The notes under the pieces were generated by a model. It had not been told where the DNA came from and searched no databases. It was given only the letters and a program-made list of their open reading frames with translations. The position numbers and the translations under genes were made by a program. From Exiguobacterium sp. AM39-5BH (lineage in GTDB: Bacteria; Bacillota; Bacilli; Exiguobacteriales; Exiguobacteriaceae), in NCBI RefSeq assembly GCF_003467445.1, contig NZ_QSGS01000003.1:186001-250000 (forward strand): a stretch of 64,000 nucleotides of DNA. The letters run 5' to 3'. Positions 48,390-56,557 of this stretch are shown here, piece after piece. Numbering within the stretch: position 1 is the stretch's first letter; every line of letters begins with the position of its first letter.

Positions 48390-49459
48390 CTGATGAACGG
48401 CAAAGTGAGACCCGTAATCGGCAGGACGCCGATCGTCATCCCGATGTTTTGGAAGATTTGGAACGTGAACATGGCGATGATGGCCGTGACGATATAACTT
48501 CCGAACGGACTGCTCGCTTCGAGGGCGATATGAATCATCCGATAGAGGAACAAGAAGAAGACGATAATCACGATTGCGGCGCCGATGAAGCCGTAATGCT
48601 CGGCGATGACGGCGAAGATAAAGTCGGTCTGTGACTCTGGTAAATAGACGAGTCCTTGTCCGTAGCCAGCGCCGAACATTTGTCCCGACCCGATCGCTTG
48701 GAGCGATTTGATCAACTGGAACGCCAGGTCATCGGAATACTCGTACGGATAAATCCACGCTTGGAACCGGTTCAAGGCGTGCCCGGGGACGAAACTTTGG
48801 AGCAACTCGAAATGCGAGAAGAACAAATACATGAACCCACCAATTGTCAAGGCGGCAGCGCTAAACAGGCCAAGCAGCCATTTCCACCCGATGCCGGACA
48901 CGATAATGATGGCGCCGAGCATCGTGAGCAACACGAGTCCGGTCCCTAAGTCTGGCTGGGTGACGATGAGTCCGAGCGGCGGAAGGGCCAGAAGCACCAG
49001 TTTGATGAGTAGCCACGTATCGTGTTGGGACGAGCCGTACCGTTTGTTATGGTCATAGACGATCGTCGCCATGGAGATCAATAAAAACAACTTCATGAAC
49101 TCGGCTGGTTGGAAACTGAAACCAGGCACGTTGTACCATCCGTAAGCCCCGTTAATGTTCGGGACGAGCGTCGTGTCGCGGAGGGGGATCAGACCGGCCA
49201 ACAGGAGTAATCCGAACGAATACAAATACCAATGGATTTTACGCAACTGTTCGTACTCGATCGTCATGATGGCGAACATGGCGACGAACCCGATGATGTA
49301 ACGGATCCCTTGGTCGAAGGCGAAGTTAATATGTTGCAATCGTGTAGGCAGCATCGGTTGGGCCGTATAGATGGCGCTCAGGCTGATGACCATCAAGAAG
49401 AAGACGATTGTCAAAAGTGTTGTGTCTAAACTTTTAAAATAAGATTGAATGCGGTTCAT
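48293..49459 (-). CDS. rodA: RodA/FtsW/SpoVE-family SEDS glycosyltransferase
   Basis: A 388-residue membrane protein with about ten helices. The SEDS landmarks are present: VPGFSFQPAEFMKLFLLI, IVTQPDLGTGLVLL, LYRMI, and the ending ITGLTLPFISYGGTGIIMNM. SEDS proteins polymerise lipid II together with a class b penicillin-binding protein. The short N-terminus and FQPAEFMK context point to RodA (cell elongation) more than FtsW, but the distinction is not certain. It is a single gene on the minus strand. Confidence 0.85.
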   Translation of the reverse strand: MNRIQSYFKSLDTTLLTIVFFLMVISLSAIYTAQPMLPTRLQHINFAFDQGIRYIIGFVAMFAIMTIEYEQLRKIHWYLYSFGLLLLAGLIPLRDTTLVPNINGAYGWYNVPGFSFQPAEFMKLFLLISMATIVYDHNKRYGSSQHDTWLLIKLVLLALPPLGLIVTQPDLGTGLVLLTMLGAIIIVSGIGWKWLLGLFSAAALTIGGFMYLFFSHFELLQSFVPGHALNRFQAWIYPYEYSDDLAFQLIKSLQAIGSGQMFGAGYGQGLVYLPESQTDFIFAVIAEHYGFIGAAIVIIVFFLFLYRMIHIALEASSPFGSYIVTAIIAMFTFQIFQNIGMTIGVLPITGLTLPFISYGGTGIIMNMIAIGLVMNVASKSKTYMFDDD

Positions 49460-49536
49460 GATGAAGTCGTCTCACCCTTTCTCTACGTATTTTATCTTAC
49501 CGCAAGTTAAAAAAATCGCAATACGTTACGCGCTAG

Positions 49537-49565
49537 TTGACAAAACAGACACCATTCTGTAATCT
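49537..49565 (+). promoter_or_regulatory. Probable promoter of fabI
   Basis: TTGACA (49537-49542) is clear; the -10 at 17 bp (TAATCT, 49560-49565) is poor. Confidence 0.4.
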
Positions 49566-49575
49566 GATAACAGAT

Positions 49576-49594
49576 ATTATAACCAGGTACTAAA
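49576..49594. promoter_or_regulatory. FapR operator at fabI
   Basis: ATTATAACCAGGTACTAAA keeps the inverted core ACC-N-GGTACTAA of the FapR box. It lies directly before the GGGGAG ribosome site, so fabI and fabHF should respond together to malonyl-CoA. Confidence 0.7.
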
Positions 49595-49609
49595 AAAGGG
49601 GAGTTTACG

Positions 49610-50382
49610 ATGTCAATCTATCCAACGTTAACGAATAAGACGTATGTCGTCATGGGAATCGCCAATAAACGCTCGATCGCATGGGCCATCGCGAAGACGC
49701 TCGATGCGGCGGGCGCAAAGCTTGTGCTGACGTATGCGGCTGAACGCTTTAAGTCAGGTTTGGAGTCGCTCGCGGCTGAACTGAACGGGAAGGCGTTGCT
49801 TCTCGAGTGTGACGTCACGAACGACGAGGCGATTGATACGACGTTCCGCATGATTCACGAGCAGGCCGGTCCGGTCCAAGGGATTGCCCACTCAATCGCG
49901 TTCGCGGATAAAGAGGCGCTCCGTGGTGAATTCTCAGAGATGACGCGCGGCCAGTTCGCTCAAGCGCTCGATATCTCGGCGTACAGCTTGACGGCGGTCG
50001 TCAAGGCGGCAAAGCCATACTTCGCGGAAGATGCCTCGGTCATCACGCTCACATATCTCGGCGGCGAGCGCGTCGTCCCGAATTACAACTTGATGGGGGT
50101 CGCCAAGGCGGCGCTCGACTCGAGCGTGAAGTATTTGGCGAATGAATACGGTCCGCACGGTGTCCGTGTCAACGCGATCTCGGCCGGTCCGATCCGGACG
50201 TTATCGGCCAAAGGGGTAGCGACTTTAACAGCATCTTGTCTGAGCTCGAGCAAAAGGCGCCGCTCCGTCGCAACGTCTCGGCCGAAGAAGTGGCCTCGAC
50301 CGGCTTGTTCTTGTTATCAAGTATGGGTAGCGGTGTGACGGGGGAAGTCATCCACGTCGACAGCGGCTATCATATTTTATAA
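49610..50382 (+). CDS. fabI: Enoyl-ACP reductase I, frameshift near 50219
   Basis: A 257-residue NADH-dependent reductase (when repaired) that completes each fatty-acid elongation cycle and is the target of triclosan. The cofactor part has VMGIANKRSIAWAIAK; the active-site residues are Tyr149, Tyr159 and Lys166 (LTYLGGERVVPNYNLMGVAK). After RTLSAKGV the first frame is lost; one extra G at about 50219 (gtaggcgac) gives GDFNSILSELEQKAPLRRNV and the normal ending VIHVDSGYHIL. The stop is TAA 50380-50382. Confidence 0.92.
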
Positions 50383-50390
50383 TTTAGGAA

Positions 50391-50416
50391 AAGGGCGTAG
50401 CGATACGCTCTTTTTT
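50391..50416 (+). terminator. Terminator of fabI
   Basis: AAGGGCGTA pairs with TACGCTCTT (one G-U), then T6. Confidence 0.75.
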
Positions 50417-50466
50417 GTATTATCTGCTACTAGTTTCGGGTAAGGACTTGTGAAGGAGGTTGGGTC

Positions 50467-50655
50467 ATGGGTCCTTATCAGGTTGATTTTACGGTCGTTC
50501 AATATGGTAATCGCCAAGTTCAACCGATAGAACGGGCGAATATCGAGTCAGTCACACGGATTCAACGGGTCCAACGAATCCGGCCGCGTCAAGAAGCATG
50601 GTTAGAAGCCGAACAACAAAACAGCCCCGGACGTTTTGTCGACCGGAGCGTCTAA
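50467..50655 (+). CDS. Small hypothetical protein, 62 residues
   Basis: ATG 50467 has an excellent AAGGAGG site seven bases upstream, so the gene is likely real. The protein is rich in arginine and glutamine (RIQRVQRIRPRQEAW). No family is recognised. It converges with yjcG with only two bases between stops. Confidence 0.6.
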   Translation: MGPYQVDFTVVQYGNRQVQPIERANIESVTRIQRVQRIRPRQEAWLEAEQQNSPGRFVDRSV

Positions 50656-50657
50656 TC

Positions 50658-51167
50658 TTATCCGCGGAACCGGAACGTCTCATAGACGTTCCATGTTTCA
50701 TTTTCGAGCTCATACATGAGGGCCATGCGATTAATCGTCTCCTCAAAATGAACTTGTTCCATCCGCATCCGTTCGAGGACGTCGAACAGTTCGGCATCGG
50801 CCAAATCTTGTCCGATTGTGATGTGAGGAAGGAACTCGTATTTCGCAGGCTGTTTGAGCAAACCGTCGTGTAGTTTGTCGTGAAGTGCTGACAAGTCCCG
50901 TGTCGGCAACACTTTTAAGTAAAGTACGTTGTTCGTTGGTGCGAACGAGCGGACCCCGTCGATTTTAAGTTGAAGCGGTTTGATGGTTTCGGCGACCTGC
51001 TGTAAATACTCAAGCACTTTCGGCAAATCGGCTTCGTCGATTTCAGTGCGTTCCTTGATTGTCACGTGTGGCGAAATCAAGGCGTACTTCGTGTCGTATC
51101 GTTTGCGATACGAATTGGCGAAGTCTTGGACTTGTTTCGATGGAAATAAGACTACCCCAATCTTCAT
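50658..51167 (-). CDS. yjcG: 2H phosphoesterase family protein (YjcG)
   Basis: A 169-residue protein of the 2'-5' RNA ligase/2H phosphoesterase fold. The two catalytic HxT motifs are HVTI near residue 34 and HITI near residue 115. It starts MKIGVVLFPSKQVQDFANSYR, as in Bacillus YjcG. Activity on RNA or nucleotide cyclic phosphates is plausible but not proven. ATG 51167 follows GGGGGAACCGG. Confidence 0.9.
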   Translation of the reverse strand: MKIGVVLFPSKQVQDFANSYRKRYDTKYALISPHVTIKERTEIDEADLPKVLEYLQQVAETIKPLQLKIDGVRSFAPTNNVLYLKVLPTRDLSALHDKLHDGLLKQPAKYEFLPHITIGQDLADAELFDVLERMRMEQVHFEETINRMALMYELENETWNVYETFRFRG

Positions 51168-51238
51168 TCCGGTTCCCCCTTTATAAAGTGGTCTACTATT
51201 TTATGATGACCGATTTAGTGAATGAAGTCAAAGCGGGC

Positions 51239-51268
51239 TTAGTCTTTTTTTCGAGTTTTCAGTATAAT
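51239..51268 (+). promoter_or_regulatory. Probable promoter of the pgpA operon
   Basis: TATAAT (51263-51268) with TTAGTC 18 bp upstream; a hairpin TCGAGA/TCTCGA lies in the early leader. Confidence 0.5.
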
Positions 51269-51301
51269 AGACAATGAGTACTTCGAGAGAATCTTCTCGA
51301 G

Positions 51302-51340
51302 ATGAAAGGATGTGTAGCGGGAAAGCTCCCGCCTAAATGA
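51302..51340 (+). CDS. Possible 12-residue leader peptide coupled to pgpA
   Basis: ATG 51302 opens a 12-codon frame (MKGCVAGKLPPK) whose TGA stop overlaps the ATG of the next gene as ATGA. The downstream start has no ribosome site of its own and an in-frame stop lies just before it. The codons for GKLPP fall in a hairpin GCGGGA/TCCCGC (51317-51332). Translation of this peptide could deliver ribosomes to pgpA. Its own ribosome site is weak, so confidence is limited. Confidence 0.35.
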   Translation: MKGCVAGKLPPK

Positions 51341-51885
51341 TGAAACATGTACCACACTCACGAGACGTACGCGAGGCCGCACGGACTCGTTTAATTGAAC
51401 GGGGCGTATCGATTGAATCGATTGCCGAAATCGTCTATCAGATGCAGGCACCTTATTCGCCCCATTTATCATTGAAAGACTGCATGGATTCGGTAGAGGC
51501 CGTGTTAGATAAACGCGAGTTACAACATGCGATTCTCGTCGGTTCTGAATTAGACATTCTGGCCGAACGCGGGCAATTATCAGAGCCGCTCCTGTCAATC
51601 GTGGCTTCGGATGAAGGGCTGTTCGGTGTCGATGAGACGATTGCCATCGGAGCCGTCAACACATATGGATCGATTGCCGTTACAACGTTTGGATACTTAG
51701 ACAAAGCGAAAATTGGGATTATCAAACAACTTGATACAAAGATGGACGACGGACAAGTCCATACGTTCATGGATGACCTTGTCGGTGCCATCGCAGCGAA
51801 CGCCTCAGGGCGCCTGGCGCACCGTTTGCGTGATATGACCGACTTTGGTGAAGACGAGATGCGAGAACGGAAAGGGTTGTATTGA
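51337..51885 (+). CDS. pgpA: Phosphatidylglycerophosphatase A-family protein (YutG-like)
   Basis: A 182-residue protein of the PgpA/YutG family. LVGSELDILAERGQLSEPL, DEGLFGVDETIAIGAVNTYGSI and FGYLDKAKIGIIKQLD with VHTFMDDLVGAIAANASGRLAH are family blocks. Members of this soluble type act on phosphatidylglycerophosphate or related phosphates, a step before cardiolipin synthesis. The start must be at 51337 or 51340 because TAA precedes it. It overlaps the following PAP2 gene (TGATG). Confidence 0.85.
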   Translation: MMKHVPHSRDVREAARTRLIERGVSIESIAEIVYQMQAPYSPHLSLKDCMDSVEAVLDKRELQHAILVGSELDILAERGQLSEPLLSIVASDEGLFGVDETIAIGAVNTYGSIAVTTFGYLDKAKIGIIKQLDTKMDDGQVHTFMDDLVGAIAANASGRLAHRLRDMTDFGEDEMRERKGLY

Positions 51886-52469
51886 TGAGTTCTCGCTCAC
51901 AAACACTGGCGATCACCGGGGCGATTGGATTTGTTCTTCTCTCGGTGGTCGTCGTTTTAGGTTGGATGGCGCCGGTGGACCGTTTCTTCACGGCTACGCT
52001 TGAACCGCTGGCAGGACCGTTGTTCGTCTATGTGACCGAGCTCGGCAGTGTGAAAGTGTTAATTGGTCTATCTTTTATCGGTATGATGTATTTCTTATGG
52101 AGCGGGGATCGCTTTGAGGCGTTCCGGTTGCCGATTGTCGTCATCCTCACGCTCCTCGTCACACAGGTGCTGAAGCTCGTGTTTGGAGTCGACCGACCGA
52201 CAATCGATGCCGCGCTCGATGCGACGACGTATAGTTTTCCGAGCGGTCACGCCTCGGGGTCTCTCGCCTTTTACGGCCTGCTCGCCGTGCTGTTATATCG
52301 ACGAGATGCGAACACATTCGGCATTGGTCTGCTAATGTTGATGATTTTGGCCGTCTCCTTCAGCCGGGTCATCTTGAACGTCCATTATTTCAGTGACGTC
52401 ATTGGTGGCTGGCTTGTCGCTCTTGTCATGATGGCTAGCTCGGAGCAAATAAGGAGGAAACGAAATTGA
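51885..52469 (+). CDS. PAP2-family membrane phosphatase
   Basis: A 194-residue membrane protein with about six helices. The three PAP2 motifs are present: KLVFGVDRP, PSGHASG and SRVILNVHYFSDVIGG. Such enzymes remove phosphate from undecaprenyl pyrophosphate or phosphatidylglycerophosphate on the outer face. Its coupling to a PgpA-family gene suggests a phospholipid role, but an undecaprenyl pyrophosphatase role is equally compatible. ATG 51885 overlaps the upstream stop. Confidence 0.9.
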   Translation: MSSRSQTLAITGAIGFVLLSVVVVLGWMAPVDRFFTATLEPLAGPLFVYVTELGSVKVLIGLSFIGMMYFLWSGDRFEAFRLPIVVILTLLVTQVLKLVFGVDRPTIDAALDATTYSFPSGHASGSLAFYGLLAVLLYRRDANTFGIGLLMLMILAVSFSRVILNVHYFSDVIGGWLVALVMMASSEQIRRKRN

Positions 52470-52999
52470 TTTTAGTCTCACAAGTCGAAACATGGTTGTT
52501 CATGAACCAATATCGAGCGGACGCGGCCGATGTTCCGACGATTTTGGTCGAAAAGGATTCGTCGGGGGCCAAGTCGTTCACGGCGATGCGAACGTTGTTC
52601 CAGCTCAAGAAGTGGACGGGGCAACGCCGCTTCGTACCGATCTTGTCGTGTGATGAGGCGGCGTATCGCGCCTATGAAGTGTTTCATGTCGACGCGGTAC
52701 CGCCGTTCGCCATTCTTGAATCGGGACGAGTTTTATTGAAGCAAAATGTAAGAGACGATGCCTACGCGGCCGCGTTCGCCGCCGCCGCACCAAATACGGA
52801 CGAGGAACGGCTCGCGTTTGTAGCCGGCTATGTGGGACGGGAACTCGGCGAAACGGTCGTGCTCGCCATCGATGCACCAATCGCGTCGCATCCTCAAGTA
52901 CCGGAAGATGTATTCGTACCGGGAAATGTGATGGAGACGAGTGAACGGTTATTTACTTGGGCCAACCGAGAACAAATGGAGAGGGATGAAATGAAATGA
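52466..52999 (+). CDS. Hypothetical protein, 177 residues
   Basis: Not recognised. The start is TTG 52466, eight bases after AAGGAGG, overlapping the PAP2 stop. The protein is soluble, with a segment VPTILVEKDSSGAKSF, later FHVDAVPPFAILESGRVLL that resembles the second half of a thioredoxin fold (cis-proline before a strand), but no CxxC is present, so a redox role is not supported. It is translationally coupled on both sides. Confidence 0.7.
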   Translation: MILVSQVETWLFMNQYRADAADVPTILVEKDSSGAKSFTAMRTLFQLKKWTGQRRFVPILSCDEAAYRAYEVFHVDAVPPFAILESGRVLLKQNVRDDAYAAAFAAAAPNTDEERLAFVAGYVGRELGETVVLAIDAPIASHPQVPEDVFVPGNVMETSERLFTWANREQMERDEMK

Positions 53000-53187
53000 A
53001 CGAGTGGGAACCGAAAATCCAAGAACTTCTCGACGGGGCGGTCGACGAACTCATCGTCCCGAAAGATGAGTTCTTGACGGTGCGATCACTTTTAGTGGAT
53101 AAGGGTTGGCTATATGAAGTTGTCGGTGAAGCGAAGCATGGAGGCATCACGATTTATCGTAAGAATGAACAAAGCGCGTCCTCTTAA
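52996..53187 (+). CDS. Small hypothetical protein, 63 residues
   Basis: ATG 52996 overlaps the upstream stop as ATGA. The peptide is WEPKIQELLDGAVDEL, then IVPKDEFLTVRSLLVDKGWLYEVVGEAKHGG, an alpha-beta pattern that might be a small ligand-binding or adaptor domain. It is the last gene of the pgpA-PAP2 unit and its final codons enter the terminator hairpin. Family unknown. Confidence 0.7.
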   Translation: MNEWEPKIQELLDGAVDELIVPKDEFLTVRSLLVDKGWLYEVVGEAKHGGITIYRKNEQSASS

Positions 53188-53205
53188 GAGGTACGCGCTT
53201 TGTTC
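53167..53205. terminator. Bidirectional terminator
   Basis: GAACAAAGCGCGT pairs with ACGCGCTTTGTTC (53193-53205) around an inner CCTCTT/AAGAGG helix. Confidence 0.85.
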
Positions 53206-53207
53206 GT

Positions 53208-53495
53208 TTAGGCGTTAGAGGCCAACTTGATTTTTTGTCGTTTTAACTTGTGTAATAACCAGGCATGTAACACTTCACAAGAATGGTGAGGAAGGGTCAG
53301 CTCCACAAGCGGGCGTGACTGACCGAATATAGTGAAGCGCGAATGGTCCTCGTCGAGCATCGAGACTTGAATATGGGTCGCTTCTTGAAGCGAAATCCGT
53401 TGCTCGCCGGCTACTGCGTCTTTTAATTTCAGCATTTTTCCATTCGTCGCAAACTTGGTGAACGAAGACATTCCCTGTACTTTTAGTTGTTCCAT
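53208..53495 (-). CDS. Hypothetical protein, 95 residues
   Basis: Unrecognised. The sequence alternates strands and ends in one long basic helix (HAWLLHKLKRQKIKLASNA), a layout like a small PH-type or bYpH domain, though this is only an impression. Start ATG 53495 has a weak ribosome site. An 11-bp inverted repeat lies directly upstream. Confidence 0.6.
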   Translation of the reverse strand: MEQLKVQGMSSFTKFATNGKMLKLKDAVAGEQRISLQEATHIQVSMLDEDHSRFTIFGQSRPLVELTLPHHSCEVLHAWLLHKLKRQKIKLASNA

Positions 53496-53501
53496 CTCGT
53501 G

Positions 53502-53529
53502 TATCTATTCATCATGCGGGATGAATAGA
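53502..53529. promoter_or_regulatory. 11-bp inverted repeat upstream of the 95-residue gene
   Basis: ATCTATTCATC pairs perfectly with GATGAATAGAT around ATGCGG. It lies within 35 bases of the start codon and could be an operator or a structure in the 5' end of the mRNA. There is no T run, so a terminator is unlikely. Confidence 0.45.
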
Positions 53530-53717
53530 TTTTCACCTCGCTTTCTCTATATTGCCTTCCATCTTCCCTTAGAAGGTTATTCATAGTATACCGTCCTCAC
53601 CACAAAAGAAAAGACTAAATTTAACGAAAAATTAAGACAATTTGTTATCAATTTTAAAAATAGCGTCTCAGGCGCTTGGCAATGGGATTTGAACCGTAAT
53701 CCGTATGAGCGGGATAA

Positions 53718-53745
53718 CAAAAAAGAACCTGATTGAATCAGGTTC
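53718..53745 (-). terminator. Terminator of the 243-residue gene
   Basis: On the minus strand GAACCTGATT pairs with AATCAGGTTC and is followed by T6-7. Confidence 0.8.
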
Positions 53746-53770
53746 GACAATGATTATTGCATGGATGAAC

Positions 53771-54502
53771 TCAAAAACGTTCAATCTCCCACGTGCGACG
53801 GCGATACGTCAACTGTCCTTTCAGTGCGATTGATTCTTTCTTCGCATCAAAGTCTTCTTCGAGCACCGACATGTCCTCGTAACGACCGGCGACATAGAAA
53901 GCGATCGAGACTTGGCGATTGAACAGGCTCCGTTTCGTATGATCGAAATCGATAATCAGTCCTTGCGGCGATAACGCTAAAATCTCATCGATGACCGGAA
54001 GCGGAATCGGGACGAAACTGATATTGCGAATGTCACGGTCGAGCTTGCTTTGCAACACGCTTTGCAGGAAGTGCGAGATCGTCGACCAGTCTTTTATGTA
54101 CAGGCTGCTGTGACGATCGTTCGATTCGTTGAAGAAGGCAATCTCGTTTTGAATCGAGTTCAGGAACGGTCCTTTTAAGCCGCGTTCCATATGGCTGAGG
54201 AACAAGATTTCAGCAATCTCGTGATCCGACAACGATTCGAGCAGATGATAGTCAGGAAAGTCGATGGCGGTGAAACTCGTTTGGTTATTCAAATACTTGG
54301 TCGAGAACGTCGACAGTTCGTGCGCCTCGATATAGCGGAACCGGGTCCGGGACGACTGTCTCATCCCTTTCATGTCCGTCCGACAAATAATCATCGGGCG
54401 GGCGAGTGATAACGCCTCGGTGACATCGTTTAAAGTCACGCCATGCAGTGTAAAACGTTGCAGTTCTCGGTCTTGTTTAATATAGAACAACTGTTTTGAC
54501 AT
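53771..54502 (-). CDS. Hypothetical protein, 243 residues
   Basis: Unrecognised. A soluble protein with ATG 54502 eight bases after GAGGGG. Noticeable phrases are ITYIEAHELSTFSTKYL-like aromatic blocks, HEIAEILFLSHMERGLKGPF near residue 92 and IPLPVIDEILAL near residue 163. No enzyme motif stands out. It is monocistronic with its own terminator, so likely a free-standing regulator or sensor of unknown type. Confidence 0.7.
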   Translation of the reverse strand: MSKQLFYIKQDRELQRFTLHGVTLNDVTEALSLARPMIICRTDMKGMRQSSRTRFRYIEAHELSTFSTKYLNNQTSFTAIDFPDYHLLESLSDHEIAEILFLSHMERGLKGPFLNSIQNEIAFFNESNDRHSSLYIKDWSTISHFLQSVLQSKLDRDIRNISFVPIPLPVIDEILALSPQGLIIDFDHTKRSLFNRQVSIAFYVAGRYEDMSVLEEDFDAKKESIALKGQLTYRRRTWEIERF

Positions 54503-54653
54503 ATTTATCCCCTCAGTTCGAAGTCACTATAGTTTGATTCTAGCAAATCCGTTCGTGGTGCGCCATGTTTGAGCGGTTCTAGAGGATTGAGATGATGGTT
54601 TTTTTGGGAAAATGGTTATAATTGAGGAAAAGAAGCAGAAAGGCGGATTGCAC

Positions 54654-55219
54654 ATGTGGGGGTTGAAAAAAAGCTTTCCCGAGCTCGTGACGAGTCGGTT
54701 CATCTTAAGGGAACTCGAACCCCGTGACGCAAGGGAACTCTATGTGATTCTTTCGACCGAGGAAGTGATGCGTTATTACGGGTCCGATCCTTTGCTGGCC
54801 GTCTACGAGGCGAAGAACGTCATCGCATATTTCAAAGATCAGTTCCAGCAAGGAAAAGCGATTCGCTGGGCGATCTGTGACCGCGAAACGAACGAACTGA
54901 TCGGGACGATCGGCTTTCACAACTGGACCCCGCAGTATTTTCGGGCCGAAATTGGCTTCGAGGTCGCGCCGAGCCATTGGCGCCGGGGTGTCGCGTACGA
55001 GGCGGCGTCTGCCGTTATTCGATACGGGTTTGACGAGTTCAAGTTTCATCGCATCTCGGCGCTCGTCGCCCGGGGAACGAGGGATCGAACCGGTTGGTGC
55101 AAAAGCTCGGCTTTACGGAGGAAGGATTGCTCCATGACTATGCCTATAGTCACGGACGTTTCATGGATTTGACGATGTATCGTCTCTTGAAAGACGAATG
55201 GAACGAAAGGGAGGAATGA
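54654..55219 (+). CDS. GNAT-family N-acetyltransferase (RimJ/RimL type), frameshift near 55069
   Basis: About 188 residues when repaired. RFILRELEPRDARELY, EVMRYYGSDPL, IGTIGFHNWTP, AEIGFEVAPSHWRRGVAYEA and FHRISALVA are the standard acetyl-CoA-binding pattern of the RimJ/L group. After LVA the frame is lost; one extra C in gtcgcccc gives PGNEGSNRLVQKLGFTEEG and ending to TGA 55217-55219. The acceptor is not predictable, ribosomal or peptide amino groups being typical. AAAGGCGG precedes ATG 54654. Confidence 0.88.
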
Positions 55220-55221
55220 CG

Positions 55222-55935
55222 TTGAGACAAGTTGTACTGTTACATGGATTGTGTGGATCACCTGACTATTTTGAGGAACTCATCCCATTGATGGACGCGG
55301 ACGTATACGCGCTGACATTACCGGGACATGCCGGGACGGAGGCCGGACCAGAGACGATGGATCAGTTTGCGGATTGGGTGCTTTCTGAGATGAAACTGCG
55401 CGATCTCAAGCGTCCAATCGTGCTCGGTCATTCGTTCGGGGGCTACATCACGACTAACCTCGTCCGCCGTTATCCGGACGCGCTATCCGGTTTCGGATTG
55501 ATTCATTCGACAGCGGCGGCTGATCCAGACCCGGCCAAAGCGAAGCGGAATGAAGCGATTGAACGTGTGAGGGAAGAAGGGGTGCATCCGTTTATCGATA
55601 AGATGATTCCAGGTGTATTTTCCGCTGAGTCCGACACCGCGCTGATTGAACGCGCCAAACAAATCGGCTACGAGATGTCGAAAGAAGGAATCATTTCGGC
55701 GCAGATGGCCATCCGCGACCGTGCCGATGAGACGGAGACGGTCCGGTCGACGAACTTGCCCGGTCTCTTCCTATATGGTTCTCGTGATCCGAACATGGAT
55801 GCGGAACGTGCTTTCCTAGGTGCAGACCGTCACACGAAACAGACGGTATCGGCTAGCCATATGGGGATGATGGAACAGCCTGAACGAGAAGCGCAACTCA
55901 TTAATGATTGGCTCAAGGAGGTACAGGATGTCTAA
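55222..55935 (+). CDS. Alpha/beta hydrolase
   Basis: A 237-residue hydrolase of the YbfF/MhpC-like type. The oxyanion HG motif is VVLLHGLCGS, the nucleophile serine lies in VLGHSFGGYI, and LPGLFLYGSRD carries the likely aspartate region with SASHMGMM for the histidine. Substrate unknown. TTG 55222 is seven bases from GGGAGG; ATG 55216, which overlaps the GNAT stop, is an alternative. It overlaps the next gene by eight bases. Confidence 0.88.
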   Translation: MRQVVLLHGLCGSPDYFEELIPLMDADVYALTLPGHAGTEAGPETMDQFADWVLSEMKLRDLKRPIVLGHSFGGYITTNLVRRYPDALSGFGLIHSTAAADPDPAKAKRNEAIERVREEGVHPFIDKMIPGVFSAESDTALIERAKQIGYEMSKEGIISAQMAIRDRADETETVRSTNLPGLFLYGSRDPNMDAERAFLGADRHTKQTVSASHMGMMEQPEREAQLINDWLKEVQDV

Positions 55936-56488
55936 ATTCAAACTCGTCGCCGTATCAGGAAGTCTGCGTAAGGCGTCGTACAATACGGCACTACTCCATT
56001 CCATCATCGAGCTCGGGCAAGATCGGTTCGACGTTGAGATTGCTTCGATTGAGATGCCGCTTTATAACGACGACTTGATTGACCCGGATGAGCCTGACGT
56101 CGTACGCGACTTCAAACGAGCCGTGCGCGAGGCGGACGGGTTGCTCGTCGTCACCCCGGAATACAACCACAGTATCCCGGGCGTGTTAAAGAACGCAATC
56201 GATTGGCTATCGCTCGAACCGGGCACGCCGCTCCGTGAGAAACCGGTCATAATCGCCGGGGCGTCTCCGGGCATGCTCGGGACGGCACGCTGTCAAATTC
56301 ATCTCCGTCAAGTATTTGCCACAAATCGGGCTAATGTTTTACCAGGAAATGAAATCTTCATCACATATTGTAAGGAAAAGATTGATGATACTGGATTACA
56401 TGACGAGAAGTCGCGCCAAAAAATCGACCGAGTATTATCGGAGTATTATAACTGGATTGATTTTTGGAAGCGTCGCGCAAAAAATTAA
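55928..56488 (+). CDS. NADPH-dependent FMN reductase
   Basis: A 186-residue flavodoxin-fold reductase. The FMN phosphate loop is VSGSLRKASYN at residue 9, and the second loop VVTPEYNHSIPGVLKNAIDWLS is diagnostic. Such enzymes reduce quinones, azo dyes or chromate with NADPH. AAGGAGG precedes ATG 55928, inside the end of the hydrolase gene, so it is cotranscribed. Confidence 0.92.
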   Translation: MSKFKLVAVSGSLRKASYNTALLHSIIELGQDRFDVEIASIEMPLYNDDLIDPDEPDVVRDFKRAVREADGLLVVTPEYNHSIPGVLKNAIDWLSLEPGTPLREKPVIIAGASPGMLGTARCQIHLRQVFATNRANVLPGNEIFITYCKEKIDDTGLHDEKSRQKIDRVLSEYYNWIDFWKRRAKN

Positions 56489-56557
56489 CTTGAAGTCGCC
56501 CTGATTGTTTGATAGAAATGAATTGTGAAAACAAACACAAAGGGAGCGACGACAAAC

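Noticed and set aside
51284..51335. Riboswitch before pgpA
   Set aside because: The two hairpins are too small and match no ligand-binding class I know; start-stop coupling is a simpler explanation.
53660..53715. tRNA-like TGGGATTTGAACC segment (looks like a reversed T-arm)
   Set aside because: The flanking bases do not form a T-stem, acceptor stem or other tRNA arm on either strand.
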